In this document: positions 31,170 through 41,151 of the stretch, in pieces
Layout of the letters: every line of letters starts with the position of its first letter
How positions within the stretch are numbered: the stretch's first letter is position 1
Source of the DNA: Pseudomonadota bacterium
Lineage (GTDB): Bacteria > Pseudomonadota > Gammaproteobacteria > Steroidobacterales > Steroidobacteraceae
DNA: 64,000 nt
Assembly (NCBI GenBank): GCA_016713725.1
Contig: JADJOO010000036.1
Location: 1 to 64,000, forward strand
Direction: 5' to 3'
Notes under the pieces: model-generated
Databases searched by the model: none
What the model was told of the DNA's origin: nothing
The model's input: only the letters and a program-made list of their open reading frames with translations
Made by a program: the position numbers and the translations under genes

Positions 31170-31937
31170 TCAGGGACGCCGGGGTCCCGGAAAAAGGCGT
31201 TGGTGCGCCGGATGATGCTCGGCGTAGCCGGGCCGCCGCTTGCCGATGTCGCGCCGAGCAGGGTTACTCGGAGACCGCAGCAGCAACACGCCGCAGAGCG
31301 CAGGGCCGATCAATGACCACCAGGCACCCGCCGCGAGCGCCAGGAGTCCGAAACCCCACCAGACACAGAAATCCCCGAAATAATTGGGATGGCGCGTGAG
31401 GCCCCACAGTCCCTGGTCCATCACCTGCCCGGCATTGGCCGGATTCGCCTTGAAGCGGGTGAGTTGCCAGTCCCCCACGGCCTCGAAGTACAAGCCGACC
31501 AGGCAGAGCGCGGCGCCTGCGTAGTCAAGCCAGCCGAGGGGGCTGGCGTCACCAGCAATGGCGCCGAGCAGCGGCAGCGAGATCACCCAGGCGAGGACGG
31601 CCTGCAAGCCGAACACGAGGTACAGGCTCTTCCATGCGAATCCGGGTTCGTTGCGGCGACGGATCTTCTGGTAGCGCCGGTCTTCTTCGTGGCCGAAATT
31701 GCGCCGTCCGAGGTAGATCGCCAGCCGCAGTCCCCAGACCGTGACCAGCACCAGTACCAGTTGCGCGCGCGGCCCGGGTGGCAGCGTGCTCTATGCGTAG
31801 CTGAAGGCTGCGATCACGAACATCAGCGACCACAGCGTGTCGACGATCGTGACGTTGCGAAGCTGGACGCTCACGAGCCAGGTCAGGAAACCGGCACCGA
31901 GCAGGAAGGGCAGCGCATGCAGCCAGGTCTGGAGCAT
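31170..31937 (-). pseudogene. DUF1295 membrane enzyme (steroid 5-alpha-reductase-like), interrupted
   Basis: Polytopic membrane protein of the DUF1295/3-oxo-5-alpha-steroid 4-dehydrogenase-like family, about 255 codons. From ATG 31937: MLQTWLHALPFLLGAGFLTW, VQLRNVTIVDTLWSLMFVIA, then an amber stop (31793-31791) and a frame change before LVTVWGLRLAIYLGRRNFGH, EEDRRYQKIRRRNEPGFAWK, helices around VFGLQAVLAWVISLPLLGA, and the NADPH-site signature LWGLTRHPNYFGDFCVWWG. Near the end DIGKRRPGYAEH is conserved, and the last residues switch frame again (RRTNAFF). Family members reduce C=C bonds of isoprenoid or steroid-like lipids, but most are untested. It follows the dehydratase by about 60 bases on the same strand. 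Confidence 0.75.
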
Positions 31938-31998
31938 CCGGATGGCCTCGATGGAGATTCTGGTTGGCGGCGGACGAGTGGTACGGTTGCAGGTGCGG

Positions 31999-32982
31999 TC
32001 AGGTCGTCGCCAAGAGTCCGGCGAGCAGCACGTCCTCGATATTGCCACCGGACAGCGTCACCGCAACAGTCCGCCCGTGAACGTCGAGCCTGCCGGCGAG
32101 CACGGCTGCGAGCGCCACGGCGCCGCCGGGCTCGACGACGAGTTTCAGCGTGCGGGCTGCGAACACGATGGCCTGCCGCACCTCGTCATCGGACACGGCG
32201 AGCCCGCCGCGCAGCAGGGGCTGGTTGATGGCGAACGTCAGTTCGCCGGGGATCGGCGCGAGCAGCGCGTCGCAAAACGATGGCGGCGCGCCCGGGTCGT
32301 TGCGCTGGCGCCGCCCTGCGGCGAGCGAACGACGGTAATCGTCGTGCGCTTCAGGCTCGGCCGACCAGTTGCCTGCCTGCGGTGCCAGCGTCGCAATCGC
32401 GATCGCGATTCCCGCCGTGAGGCCGCCGCCACTGCAGCAGACGACCACGTCATCGAGCGTCAGGCCGAGTTCGGCCGCCTGCTCGGCGATTTCGAGGCCG
32501 GTCGTGCCCTGTCCAGCGATGATGTCTGCGTCGTCGTACGACGGCACCAGCGTCGCGCCCCGCTCGGTGGCGAGCCGGGCCGCGATCTGCTCGCGACTCT
32601 CGCGCACGCGGTCGTACTCGACTATCTCGGCGCCCATGTCCCGCGTGTTCTGCAACTTGATCCTCGGGGCATCGGACGGCATCACGATCGTGGCGTGGAT
32701 GCCGAGACGCCGGGCGGCCTCGGCCACTCCCTGGGCGTGGTTGCCCGACGAAAAGGCGACGACGCCGGCGGCGCGCTCGGCTGCGCTCAATTGCACCAGC
32801 CGGTTCCACGCACCCCGGAACTTGAACGATCCGGTGTGCTGCAGCGTTTCGAGCTTGAGCAGGATGCGTCCGCCGGTCAGTCCGTCGAGCGGCGTGTCAG
32901 CCAGTAAAGGAGTGCGACGGGCGTGTCCTTCGAGCCGGCGTGCAGCGGCGCGGACGTCGTCGAAAACGGGAATGCGGGTCAT
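31999..32982 (-). CDS. Threonine/serine dehydratase-family PLP enzyme
   Basis: Intact 327-aa fold-type II PLP enzyme. Lys54 in GSFKFRGAWN forms the internal aldimine. SSGNHAQGVAEAA (78-90) binds the substrate carboxylate, SGGGLTAG (184-191) cups the PLP phosphate, and VTLSGGNI near the end is the C-terminal SGGN motif. No ACT regulatory domain follows, so it is the catabolic/short form: threonine ammonia-lyase, serine dehydratase, serine racemase or hydroxyaspartate lyase cannot be separated from sequence alone. ATG 32982 chosen because the family starts just before the VFDDVRAAARRLEGHARRTP helix. It is divergent from the RNA methyltransferase with about 50 bases between, and upstream of the DUF1295 gene. 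Confidence 0.9.
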   Translation of the reverse strand: MTRIPVFDDVRAAARRLEGHARRTPLLADTPLDGLTGGRILLKLETLQHTGSFKFRGAWNRLVQLSAAERAAGVVAFSSGNHAQGVAEAARRLGIHATIVMPSDAPRIKLQNTRDMGAEIVEYDRVRESREQIAARLATERGATLVPSYDDADIIAGQGTTGLEIAEQAAELGLTLDDVVVCCSGGGLTAGIAIAIATLAPQAGNWSAEPEAHDDYRRSLAAGRRQRNDPGAPPSFCDALLAPIPGELTFAINQPLLRGGLAVSDDEVRQAIVFAARTLKLVVEPGGAVALAAVLAGRLDVHGRTVAVTLSGGNIEDVLLAGLLATT

Positions 32983-33032
32983 TGGCCGGGGGTCCCCTGT
33001 CGGTGCAGCGCGAATCGTCGCACCATAGACGC

Positions 33033-34157
33033 GTGAGCGTACAAGAATCATTATCCGCCGGCTGTGAGCCCGGGTGCCGTGGCTGCCGCCATCGCGCGCT
33101 GACCATGGTTGCGAGCGTGGCGCAGAAGCAGGGGTACCTCCATCGCGTCCTGGAACGCTGGGGACACGTGCTGCAACCCGTGCGTTCGGTGCGCGAGGAA
33201 CAGCGCTTCGGCTATCGTGATCGCGTCACCCTGAACGCACGCTGGGATGCACGGGCTGGCTGGCGGTTCGGCATGATGCGGCGCGACGAACTGATCCCGA
33301 TCCACGACTGTCCCGTGCATTCGGCGCGCGTCAACAAGCTCGTTGCGTTGCTGCGGGCCACGTTGCCTCCCCACGCGAATTTTCCGCTTGCGTACCTGCA
33401 TGTCGCGGGCGGCCAGGCGACCCTGATCGTCAAGGCGAGGAACTACGAGCCCACCGATCTCGATGCGCTGCGCGCGGGATTGTCGGCGACAGGCATCGAA
33501 GGACTCTGGGTTCATTGCCATGCATCGGCCGGCCGCAGGCTGTTCGCGCGCTCGGGCTGGTACCTGGCCTGGGGCTCACCGACCTCGCTCGACGCGGCGG
33601 GACTGGTGCACGGGCCGGCTGCGTTCCAGCAACTGCTGCCCGACCTGCATGCCCAGGCAGCCGTGCTGGCCCACGATCATCTCGATCCAGCCCCTGGCGT
33701 TGCGGTGCTCGACCTGTATTGCGGGATCGGCTCGACGCTGCGGCAATGGCTGCAGGCAGGTGCGTCAGGGTTCGGCGTCGAACTGGCCGGCGGGGCGGTC
33801 GACTGCGCGCGCATCAATGCGCCCGATGCCGTCGTGCTGCGCGGAACGTGCGAGCAGCGCATGCCGCAGGTGCGGGAGTGGTGGCACGACGGCAGACATT
33901 CCCGCCGTGCCTGCTACGTGAACCCGCCGCGTTCGGGCCTGGAGCCGGCGCTGCTCGACGCACTGGCGCGCGACTTGCGCCCGGACCGGATTGCCTACCT
34001 TTCGTGCAGTGCCGGGACACTCGCGCGGGACCTCAACGTGCTTGAGGCCGCGGGTTACCAGTTGCGTTCGATCGCACCGTTCGACTTCTTCCCCGGTACG
34101 CATCACGTCGAGTGCCTGGCCCTGCTCACGCTCGGGCGGTCACTGGACGCCCGGTAG
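33033..34157 (+). CDS. Class I SAM-dependent RNA 5-methyluridine methyltransferase (TrmA/RlmD/RlmC-like)
   Basis: Intact 374-aa enzyme if it starts at GTG 33033. I prefer that start over ATG 33104 because the 24 extra residues hold CEPGCRGCRHRA, the N-terminal part of the [4Fe-4S] ligand set seen in RlmCD-type enzymes. A fourth Cys in HDCPVHS completes it. The Rossmann domain has motif I LDLYCGIGSTLRQWL, VNPPRSGLEPALLDAL (the NPPRxG catalytic loop) and YLSCSAGTLARDLNVLE with the catalytic-site Cys of YxSCxPxTxARD. There is no obvious TRAM domain, so it is a compact member. Substrate (tRNA U54 or 23S rRNA U747/U1939) is not decided by sequence. Its end overlaps the convergent protease by 18 bases. 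Confidence 0.85.
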   Translation: MSVQESLSAGCEPGCRGCRHRALTMVASVAQKQGYLHRVLERWGHVLQPVRSVREEQRFGYRDRVTLNARWDARAGWRFGMMRRDELIPIHDCPVHSARVNKLVALLRATLPPHANFPLAYLHVAGGQATLIVKARNYEPTDLDALRAGLSATGIEGLWVHCHASAGRRLFARSGWYLAWGSPTSLDAAGLVHGPAAFQQLLPDLHAQAAVLAHDHLDPAPGVAVLDLYCGIGSTLRQWLQAGASGFGVELAGGAVDCARINAPDAVVLRGTCEQRMPQVREWWHDGRHSRRACYVNPPRSGLEPALLDALARDLRPDRIAYLSCSAGTLARDLNVLEAAGYQLRSIAPFDFFPGTHHVECLALLTLGRSLDAR

Positions 34158-35552
34158 CCAACGTTCGACGGCGGAGGGTGGCCCTAAGAGCGGGTAGCGG
34201 CTCGACGGGCTGGCCTTTGCCTGACCGGCGACGACCGTGCTGATTACGCTTGCGCAGGCCCCGGTATTGATCCACTGCAGCGCCGCCTGTGTCAGGCCGT
34301 CCGCGGGGTCGCCCATCGGCGCGCCGAGCGTGTCTTCCGCCGCGCACGCAAAAGTCATGCTGGACGCGAGCCCTTCGTAGTAGTCGCCAGCACCAATTGC
34401 ATTGACCGTCTTGAAGGTGACGAGGCGCAGCCGGTCAGTGCAGGCGTTGCCGAGGTCGAATGCGAGCTGACCGACCGGCTTGCCGAACGTGTCGCTGCCA
34501 ACGATCGCGACTTCGGCCCAGGCACGCATGGTGTTGATGTTGATCTCGCTTGCCGACGCAGTCGCCTCGGTCGTCAGGAATGCGATGCGCACGGTCCGCA
34601 CCGACTGCGCTTGCGGCTGGAAGCGAACGGTCGAGTCCTGACCCGATTTACTCGAACTGTGCACGATCGAGTACTGCGTGTCGGCAGAGGTGCGGTCGCC
34701 GCCGAGCAGGTTGTCCAACAGCTCGGCCGTGCTGACCAGACCGCCGCCGTTGTAACGCAGGTCGATGATGAAGTCGCGGACGTCCTGCGCGCGAAACGCC
34801 TGGAACGCCGTGCGCAATTGCGCGTCGGCCGTACTGATGTAGCTGCGCAGGTGCAGGTAACCCACGCCGGTCGTTCCAGCCACGGGCAGGACCTGGGTCC
34901 CGAACGAATCCGGGACCGGATCGATCGCCACCGTGCGCTTGACCAACTGCATATCCATGGCCTGCCCGTCGCGCAGCACACGCAGGCCGCGCTGGAGCCC
35001 CAAGTCAGCCGCTCCAAGCAGGTCGGTGAACGAGGTGGAACCGTCCGCAAGCGATTGCGCGACCGGCACGAAGCCGCCGCCCTGGTCGACGGCGATGACC
35101 TCGTCGCCGCGCTGCAGGCCTGCCGTCGCCGCCGGGCTGTCTTCGAACACGTCGAGAATGAACGGACGATTGCCGGTGTCGGTGCGTGAGCGGAAGCCGA
35201 AGCCGACGAACTGGCCTGCACCGAGGAGCGAGTCCTCGGCAGATTTCGTCGTCAGGTAACTGAAGAAACGATCCTTGCCCTGCACCCGGGCCGTTGCGGT
35301 CAATGCGTCGAGCAGGTCCTCTGCCGTCGGGTAGGCGGCGATGTCCGCCGAGGGTGGGAGCAGGTCCGGAAACAGGTACCACTCGCGGGTGACGTTGAGG
35401 ACCCACTGCTTGCGAGCCATCTCGCCACAGGGAATGGCCGTGCCGCCGCCACTGCTGTCACCACCGCCCCCGCCGCAGGCGGCAACCAGTGTGGTGAGGG
35501 CGCTGAGCGCCAGGAGGGACAGGGGGCGCATCGCAATTCGGGCGGCGGTCAT
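34140..35552 (-). CDS. S41 family PDZ peptidase, lipoprotein
   Basis: 470-aa carboxyl-terminal-processing-type serine protease. The start MTAARIAMRP leads to a lipobox LVAAC with Cys26 followed by five Gly, then a helical cap (KQWVLNVTREWYLFPDL, SYLTTKSAEDSLLGAGQ), a PDZ domain (about 110-200: ILDVFEDSPAATAGLQRGDE, VIAVDQGGG) and the S41 core: VGYLHLRSYISTADAQL, FIIDLRYNGGGLVSTAELLD and TTEATASASEININTM with the nucleophile Ser. The expected Lys one turn later is not in the canonical place (the segment continues RAWAEVAIVGSDTFGKP, where K of GKP may serve). Likely acts on envelope proteins. Last gene of a minus-strand row after a porin and a PLP enzyme, 56 bases behind the latter. Confidence 0.85.
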   Translation of the reverse strand: MTAARIAMRPLSLLALSALTTLVAACGGGGGDSSGGGTAIPCGEMARKQWVLNVTREWYLFPDLLPPSADIAAYPTAEDLLDALTATARVQGKDRFFSYLTTKSAEDSLLGAGQFVGFGFRSRTDTGNRPFILDVFEDSPAATAGLQRGDEVIAVDQGGGFVPVAQSLADGSTSFTDLLGAADLGLQRGLRVLRDGQAMDMQLVKRTVAIDPVPDSFGTQVLPVAGTTGVGYLHLRSYISTADAQLRTAFQAFRAQDVRDFIIDLRYNGGGLVSTAELLDNLLGGDRTSADTQYSIVHSSSKSGQDSTVRFQPQAQSVRTVRIAFLTTEATASASEININTMRAWAEVAIVGSDTFGKPVGQLAFDLGNACTDRLRLVTFKTVNAIGAGDYYEGLASSMTFACAAEDTLGAPMGDPADGLTQAALQWINTGACASVISTVVAGQAKASPSSRYPLLGPPSAVERWLPGVQ

Positions 35553-35608
35553 GGCTGGTCCGTGGCGGGGTGAATGCGAAGTGTCCTGCGAGCGCTGCAC
35601 TGCAGTCA

Positions 35609-37441
35609 TCACCGGGACAGCATCTGCTGCATCCGCGGTCGGCTGGCCGCGTACCGGCGGTGCACATCGACGTAGATCGACTCGTAGAGCGCGTCGATCT
35701 CGTGCGGTTGGCCGAAATGATGCGAGAACCCCGGGCACTCCGGCTCCAGCGCCAGCTCGGCTGCCTGCATCAGGTGCGCAAGCAAGCCACGCGGGTCCTC
35801 GTCACCCACCGCGATACGGATCGTCGTGAGCGATATTCCCGCTTCGTGCAATGCGTCGCCGGACAATTCCGAATGGCTCGTCAGCGCCGGACAGACGACG
35901 ACGGTGTTCACCTGTCCGAGCGTGACCTGCAGGCCGAACGCGGGTTCGAGGCAGTCGAAGAATCGCTGGAAGGCGTGCCGTGAGATGTTGCGACCGAGTT
36001 CGGTGTCGAGGTCGATGGTGAAGAGCGGTGCCGGCAGGCCGAGGTACATCAGGCGCTCACGCAGCGCGTAGTTCTCGTTGCCTTCGACCGCCGAGCACTG
36101 CACGTTGATCGCGGGATGAGCAGCGAGCGCGCGAGCCAGCACCAGTGTATTGATGGCCTTGAGCAGCACGCGCACCTCCACCGTGCGCATGCCGTTGATC
36201 ACCTCGAATGCCTTGTCGGCATCGAGGAATGCGCCCTTGATGTAGTACACGTTCCAGAACAGGCTTTCGTCCCAGCGATAGACGCACGGCCTGCCGTCCG
36301 GCGTCGTCGTGGTGACGCTGTCGCCCTTGGGAATGAACATCCGCTCGTTGCGGCCGATGCAGACGCCGGCCGTCGTGGTGCCCGTGCCAGCGAGATCCTT
36401 GGTGTACGAATGGATGACGAAGTCGGGGCGCTCCATCGGGTCCTTGCGCTGCAGCACCGGCTGCAGGATCGGCGTGCCGACGGTCGCGTCACAAATGACC
36501 GTGAGTCCGTATTCGTGCGCGGCGCGGCAGATCGCCGGCACGTCGAGTACGTACCCATGCGGGTTGCAGGGCGACTCGAGGAAGACGTAGACGTGGCGGC
36601 CGCGATCGAGGCGGTCGCGGTGCTTCGTGAAGGTGGCCTGCAGCGCACGGCCGAAGTCGTCCACGGTAAAGCCGTCGAACCATTCGACGGCGACGTCGAG
36701 GTTGCTCTTCTTGGCATACCAGTCGTGCAGCAGCTGGTACGTGCCGCCGTACACGTTCCGGTTCGACAGCACGACGTCGTTGTAGCCGACGAGGTTCGAC
36801 AGCGTCGCGTCGATCGCCGCCATGCCGGAATTGAAGTTCCAGGCGAGGTATTCGCCCGCGAGCGGGCCGGCCTCGAGGTCGACAATGTGATTGGCGAGGC
36901 TGATCGACGTCGGGTTCAGCAGGCGCGAGTAGATTTCGTGCAGCGGCTCGCGGCCCTTGAAGGCGTCCTCGACCCATTCGGTGCACGCGTACAGGTACGT
37001 CGCGGTGCGCGTGATGACGGGCGTGGCGCTGAAGATTGCGGTGACGTTGTCGAAGATGGGGTAGGGGCCCTTGATCGCCGACTGCGTCGAATCGTGCAGC
37101 AGCGACTGGTACGACTTGCGCAGCGGGTTCTGCAGCGTGTCGAGGATCTTGGCGAGCTGGAAGCAGAGGAAGCGCTTGGCATTGAAGCGCGCCACGCGGT
37201 CGCGCGGATCGAGGTCCGCGAGTTCGCGCAGCGTCACCTCCCAGAGCTGGTGTGCCGCTGCATTGCCGGCGTACAGGTGCGTGGCGAAGTCGGCCATTCG
37301 TCGGCCGAATTCGGACTGCGGGTCGATCGAGAAGTGCCTGAGCTGCTCGTCGACGAGTTCGGGGATGGCCGCGGAGCGCGTGGAGTTGCGGCGCGGGCTC
37401 AGTTCGCGCACGCGCGCGAAATCCGGCGAAGGTTTTTCCAT
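35609..37441 (-). CDS. Long PLP-dependent enzyme of the Cys/Met-metabolism (trans-sulfuration) family
   Basis: Intact 610-aa fold-type I PLP enzyme. The core from about residue 168 matches the cystathionine synthase/lyase family: YSRLLNPTSISLANHIVDLE (YSRxxNPT), WNFNSGMAAIDATLSNLV (SGMAA, PLP phosphate), VYGGTYQLLHDWYAKK, VFLESPCNPHGYVLDVPAI, VICDATVGTPILQPVLQ and the Schiff-base Lys348 in HSYTKDLAGTGTTTAG. It differs from standard family members (about 390-400 aa) by a 165-residue N-terminal domain rich in helices (FGRRMADFATHLYAGNAAAH, KRFLCFQLAKILDTLQNP) and a longer C-terminal part. The reaction is not predictable; sulfur amino acid metabolism is only the family default. ATG 37441 (MEKPSPDF) or 37456. 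It sits 28 bases behind the porin and probably shares its promoter. Confidence 0.75.
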   Translation of the reverse strand: MEKPSPDFARVRELSPRRNSTRSAAIPELVDEQLRHFSIDPQSEFGRRMADFATHLYAGNAAAHQLWEVTLRELADLDPRDRVARFNAKRFLCFQLAKILDTLQNPLRKSYQSLLHDSTQSAIKGPYPIFDNVTAIFSATPVITRTATYLYACTEWVEDAFKGREPLHEIYSRLLNPTSISLANHIVDLEAGPLAGEYLAWNFNSGMAAIDATLSNLVGYNDVVLSNRNVYGGTYQLLHDWYAKKSNLDVAVEWFDGFTVDDFGRALQATFTKHRDRLDRGRHVYVFLESPCNPHGYVLDVPAICRAAHEYGLTVICDATVGTPILQPVLQRKDPMERPDFVIHSYTKDLAGTGTTTAGVCIGRNERMFIPKGDSVTTTTPDGRPCVYRWDESLFWNVYYIKGAFLDADKAFEVINGMRTVEVRVLLKAINTLVLARALAAHPAINVQCSAVEGNENYALRERLMYLGLPAPLFTIDLDTELGRNISRHAFQRFFDCLEPAFGLQVTLGQVNTVVVCPALTSHSELSGDALHEAGISLTTIRIAVGDEDPRGLLAHLMQAAELALEPECPGFSHHFGQPHEIDALYESIYVDVHRRYAASRPRMQQMLSR

Positions 37442-37469
37442 CGCCGGATGGTACATCAGACGCCGCGGC

Positions 37470-38738
37470 TCAGAACGTCGCGGCGAACTGCAGCCAGAAC
37501 TTGGTGGTGTCAGTGGCGAACTCGTCGGCCTGGTAGTCGGCGAACTTGAACATGGCCTCGTAGCTTTTCTTCGCGCCGAACTTGTACGCCGCCGATGCGT
37601 TCCACTCGCTGCCGTAGTCCTGGCTGAAAGCTTCGGCCTGGAAATCGTGCCAGGCCAGTTGCAGTGCTACCGGGCCAACGTTGGCGGTCGCGCCTAGGTA
37701 CAGGTCCTCGACACCGCCGCGCGGAATCGTCAGGAACTTGTCGGCCCAGCCCTGGAAGGCATGCAGCGTCGCGAGCGGTGTCTGGAAGGCGTGGTTCGGC
37801 TGGTCGTCGCCTCCCAGCACCTCGTAGCCCGCCTTGAGGCCGAACTTGCCGAACGTAGCGCCGCCATCGAGCAGGTAGTAGTCGGCGGAGTAGTCGTTGG
37901 GGTTGTCCGCGTAGTCACCTTGACTGGCGTACGAGGCGAGCCAGTTGAGCTTCGTGGCTTCCGACACCTTGTACGTTCCCGCCCAGTGAACGCCGTAGGT
38001 GCTGCTCGAGAGTGCCGCGGCGTTCTCGAGGTCGAGGAGGTAGGCGAAGCCCGACACGGCGCCGAACGCGCCCAGGTCCTCCCTGACGTTCAGCGCGTGG
38101 GTGGCCCCGTGATAGTTCGCGGGTTGCGATCCTTCGTCGGGGCCGGTGATGCGGTTGATATTCGAGACGTACGAGTAGTGAAGTTGCGTCTTCGCCAGTG
38201 CGCTGCTCTTGAGTGTCACCGCGTCGTAAGTCTGCTCATTCTGCCGCCAGCCGACATTGCCGATGAACCGCTGGTTGTCGAGCACGATGCGCTGGCGACC
38301 GAGCAGGCCCGTGAACGTGCCGGACTTGAACTGCAGGTACGCCTGGTTCACCTCAGTGTATTCCGGGTCTGCAACCACTGGCCGGTCGGTCATGCCGTTG
38401 GTCGTGCTGTTGTAGGTGTCGTCGTCACCGAGCACCGTGACATTGTCCGCTTCCATGAATGCACTGAAGCCGTGCCAGTCACCCGTCACGTAGTTGAGTC
38501 GGCTGCGCAGTGTGGAAGCGAGAGCGTCGTCCGCAAACGGGTCCTGGTCGACCGCCTCCAGCCGGTACCGGAACTCGAGGTGGGCCTTGCCGCCCGTGAC
38601 AGCGTCGACGAACGTGGCTGGTGTCGCCGTTGCGGCTGCGGTGGCCGCCACGGGATCTACAGCCATCGCGGCACTGGCGAACCCGGCAGCGGTCGCCAGG
38701 AGAAGAATGGAACTGGTTCTGATCTTGGTACTGGTCAT
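37470..38738 (-). CDS. Outer membrane porin (alginate-export-like beta-barrel)
   Basis: Intact 422-aa outer membrane protein. Signal peptide STKIRTSSILLLATAAGFAS then AAMAVDP, a short linker of Ala/Thr, and a barrel of alternating amphipathic strands: HLEFRYRLEAVDQDPFADD, STLRSRLNYVTGDWHGFSAF, GLLGRQRIVLDNQRFIGNV and WRQNEQTYDAVTLKSSAL (both typical of the alginate_exp family), and a final strand TKFWLQFAATF ending in Phe. ATG 38738 lies 11 bases after GGAG; the in-frame ATG at 38747 is too close to it. The promoter region shared with the TonB receptor contains a Dnr/FNR-like palindrome at 38830-38843. First gene of a row with the PLP enzyme and the S41 protease. Substrate unknown. Confidence 0.85.
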   Translation of the reverse strand: MTSTKIRTSSILLLATAAGFASAAMAVDPVAATAAATATPATFVDAVTGGKAHLEFRYRLEAVDQDPFADDALASTLRSRLNYVTGDWHGFSAFMEADNVTVLGDDDTYNSTTNGMTDRPVVADPEYTEVNQAYLQFKSGTFTGLLGRQRIVLDNQRFIGNVGWRQNEQTYDAVTLKSSALAKTQLHYSYVSNINRITGPDEGSQPANYHGATHALNVREDLGAFGAVSGFAYLLDLENAAALSSSTYGVHWAGTYKVSEATKLNWLASYASQGDYADNPNDYSADYYLLDGGATFGKFGLKAGYEVLGGDDQPNHAFQTPLATLHAFQGWADKFLTIPRGGVEDLYLGATANVGPVALQLAWHDFQAEAFSQDYGSEWNASAAYKFGAKKSYEAMFKFADYQADEFATDTTKFWLQFAATF

Positions 38739-38829
38739 GGTCGTCATGTCTCCAACCGGCTGGGTTCTGCGCCGTGTGCGTGGACCCTGAGCGATGCACG
38801 CAGTCTGGGCGTCCTGCCGTCGGGAGCCA

Positions 38830-38843
38830 TTGATCCAGGTCAA
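38830..38843. promoter_or_regulatory. Dnr/FNR-like operator between porin and TonB receptor
   Basis: TTGATCCAGGTCAA, flanked by A and T so that the outer arms ATTGA/TCAAT are perfect. It lies 77-90 bases before the TonB receptor ATG and 92-105 bases before the porin ATG, so one site could serve both divergent promoters. It has the same half-sites as the boxes upstream of nirS, norZ and hemN in this window. Confidence 0.65.
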
Positions 38844-38919
38844 TGCCGGGGCTGCGTCCGCGGTCCATCCTGCCGCCATGGGCCGTCCAGCGGCGCGATC
38901 ATCAGTAGAATCCGACCCC

Positions 38920-41139
38920 ATGCTCCCCCGTTTTCGATTACCGGCTCCGTTGCCCTGTGTGGTTGCTGCAATGGTGAGTGCAGTGGCGGTACCGGTCGCT
39001 GGCCAGTCCAGCACAGGTGCCGACGATTCCCACCTCGAGACCGTCATGGTTTATGCCCGCCGCCTTACTCCGGTCTCCAGGGTGGCAGCCACGGTGACGG
39101 TGATCGACCAGGCGCGTAGCGAAACGACCCTTGCCACCGACATTCGCGAGCTCGTGCGGTACGAGCCGGGCCTCAGCGTCCGCAACGATCCGTTCCGTTT
39201 CGGTCTCGACACGATCTCGGTCCGTGGGCTTGGCGGAAACCGTGTCGCGGTTGAGGTCGACGGCATTCCCGCCGCCGGCGGCTTTGCCGTGGGCAGCTAT
39301 GCGGATTCGGGCCGCGCCTACGTGGACGCGGCATTCGTCGAGCGGGTCGAGTTCCTGCGCGGGCCGGCGTCGTCTCTGTATGGCAGCGACGCGATCGGGG
39401 GCGTGGTCGCGATGACCACGTTCACTCCCGAGATGCTGTTGACGCGGAGCGGGGGTGATCCCGCAGTTCGCACCGACGCAGGATATGACTCCGCGAGCGA
39501 TGGCTGGCGGGCAGCGGCGCTCGCGGCTGGAGCGATCGGCGGCACGCAATGGCTCGTCGGGTATTCGCGACGCGAAGGTCACGAATCCGACACGGCGGCC
39601 GACGTCACGCCAAACCCGAGCGAGTACACCAAGGATTCGGCGCTGATGAAGTTCACCAGCGCCGCGCCAGGCGGTCCGATGACGTTCACGGCCGAGTCGG
39701 GACGAATCCAGCAGGCGACAGACGTCGATGCATACCTGGGGGTCGGCCGATTCCTGAACACGACCGCGCTCGCGGGCGACGACGAAAATGCTCCGCTATC
39801 GGGTCAGTCTGGGGCAGGCACTGACCGGGGCGAATGCGGCGTTCGACGCCGCCGACTGGAGCGCCTATTGGCAGGGCACCGAGACCGAGCAGGATACCTA
39901 CGAGGTGCGCAGGGCCGTGCCGCCACGCACGCCACCTGCGCAGCTCGATCGGACGTTCAAATTCGACGAGAGCACGTTTGGCATCGAGTTCACGGCAGTC
40001 AAGAGCCTGGGGTCCGGGTCGCTCGTGCACCACGTCGTGTACGGCTTCGAGGCGACACGCTCCGAACTCGACGAGCTGCGGAACGGCCTGCAAACCGACC
40101 TGACTACCGGTGCGACTACGCCGACGATCCTGGGCGAGACGTTCCCGCTGCGTGACCTGCCGCTCTCCACGGTGGTCGAGGTCGGCGCCTTCGTGCAGGA
40201 CGAGATGCAGCTCGACGATGCACACTGGACTCTCGTGCCGGCGCTGCGTGTCGACTACTACGATGTGGTGCCTGAGTCGGATCGAGTTTATCGCGAGGAC
40301 AATCCTGCGACGGAACCAGCGGGTGTCGACGAGGTTTCATTCGCTCCCAAGCTCGGTGCGATGTATCGGATCAGCGACCGGGTCGGCGTCTTTTTCCAGT
40401 ACGCGCACGGCTTTCGTTCGCCGCCGCCCGAGGACGTCAACATCGGGCTGGAAGTCCCGCTGTTCAACATCCGTGCGATCCCAAACCCGAACCTGCGGCC
40501 CGAGACGAGCGATGGTTTCGAGGTGGGCCTGCGGCTGACGGGTTCCCCCGTGGCGCTGACCGCCAGCGTATTCCAGACGGAATACGGCGACTTCATCGAG
40601 TCGAAGGTGAACCTGGGCGTCGATCCGGCGACCGGCGTGACGCTGTTCCAGTCGCAGAATGTCGCGGAGGCGCGGATCCATGGCGCCGAGTTCGATGCCC
40701 GCGCGGATGTTTCCGCGTGGTCGCCACGGTTGGAAGGATGGAGCGGCCGGCTCGCAGGTTCATGGACCCGCGGCGAAGACCTCACCGGGGCGTGCCGCTC
40801 AATTCGATCGATCCGCCACGTCTGGTGCTCAGCATGCGCTACGACGCCCCGTCGATGCGCTGGGGATCGGAACTGGCGCTGACCGCGGTCGAGGCGCAGC
40901 GCGAAGTCGATCGCAGCCGGGCCGATCTTTACCGCACCGATGGCTATGCCACGCTCGACTGGCTGGCGAACGTCAGCCTGGGCCCCAGGCTGCGGCTGAA
41001 CCTGGGGCTGTTCAACCTGACGAACACCGCCTACATCGAATGGTCCGACGTCCGCGGTCGTGTCGCAGACGATCCGCTGGTGCCTTATTACACGCGTGCC
41101 GGCCTCAACGCTTCGGCCAGCCTGCGTTACGATTTCTGA
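38920..41139 (+). CDS. TonB-dependent outer membrane receptor, heme/hemoglobin type (two frameshifts)
   Basis: About 740 codons. Signal peptide (LPCVVAAMVSAVAVPVAGQS), TonB box region LETVMVYARR, plug domain (IRELVRYEPGLSVRNDPFRF, ISVRGLGGNRVAVEVDGIP, VEFLRGPASSLYGSDAIGGV) and a 22-strand barrel. The loop HGFRSPPPEDVN followed by PNPNLRPETSDGFEVGLR corresponds to the FRAP/NPNL motifs of heme and hemoglobin receptors, and the last strand ends LNASASLRYDF. One frameshift lies near 39790 and a second near 40785; each needs a single base to restore the frame, so the gene is probably intact in the organism. Promoter gap shared with the porin carries a Dnr/FNR-like box, suggesting induction under low oxygen or NO. 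Heme as ligand is an inference from motifs. Confidence 0.8.
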
Positions 41140-41151
41140 ACCGGCCGCGCG

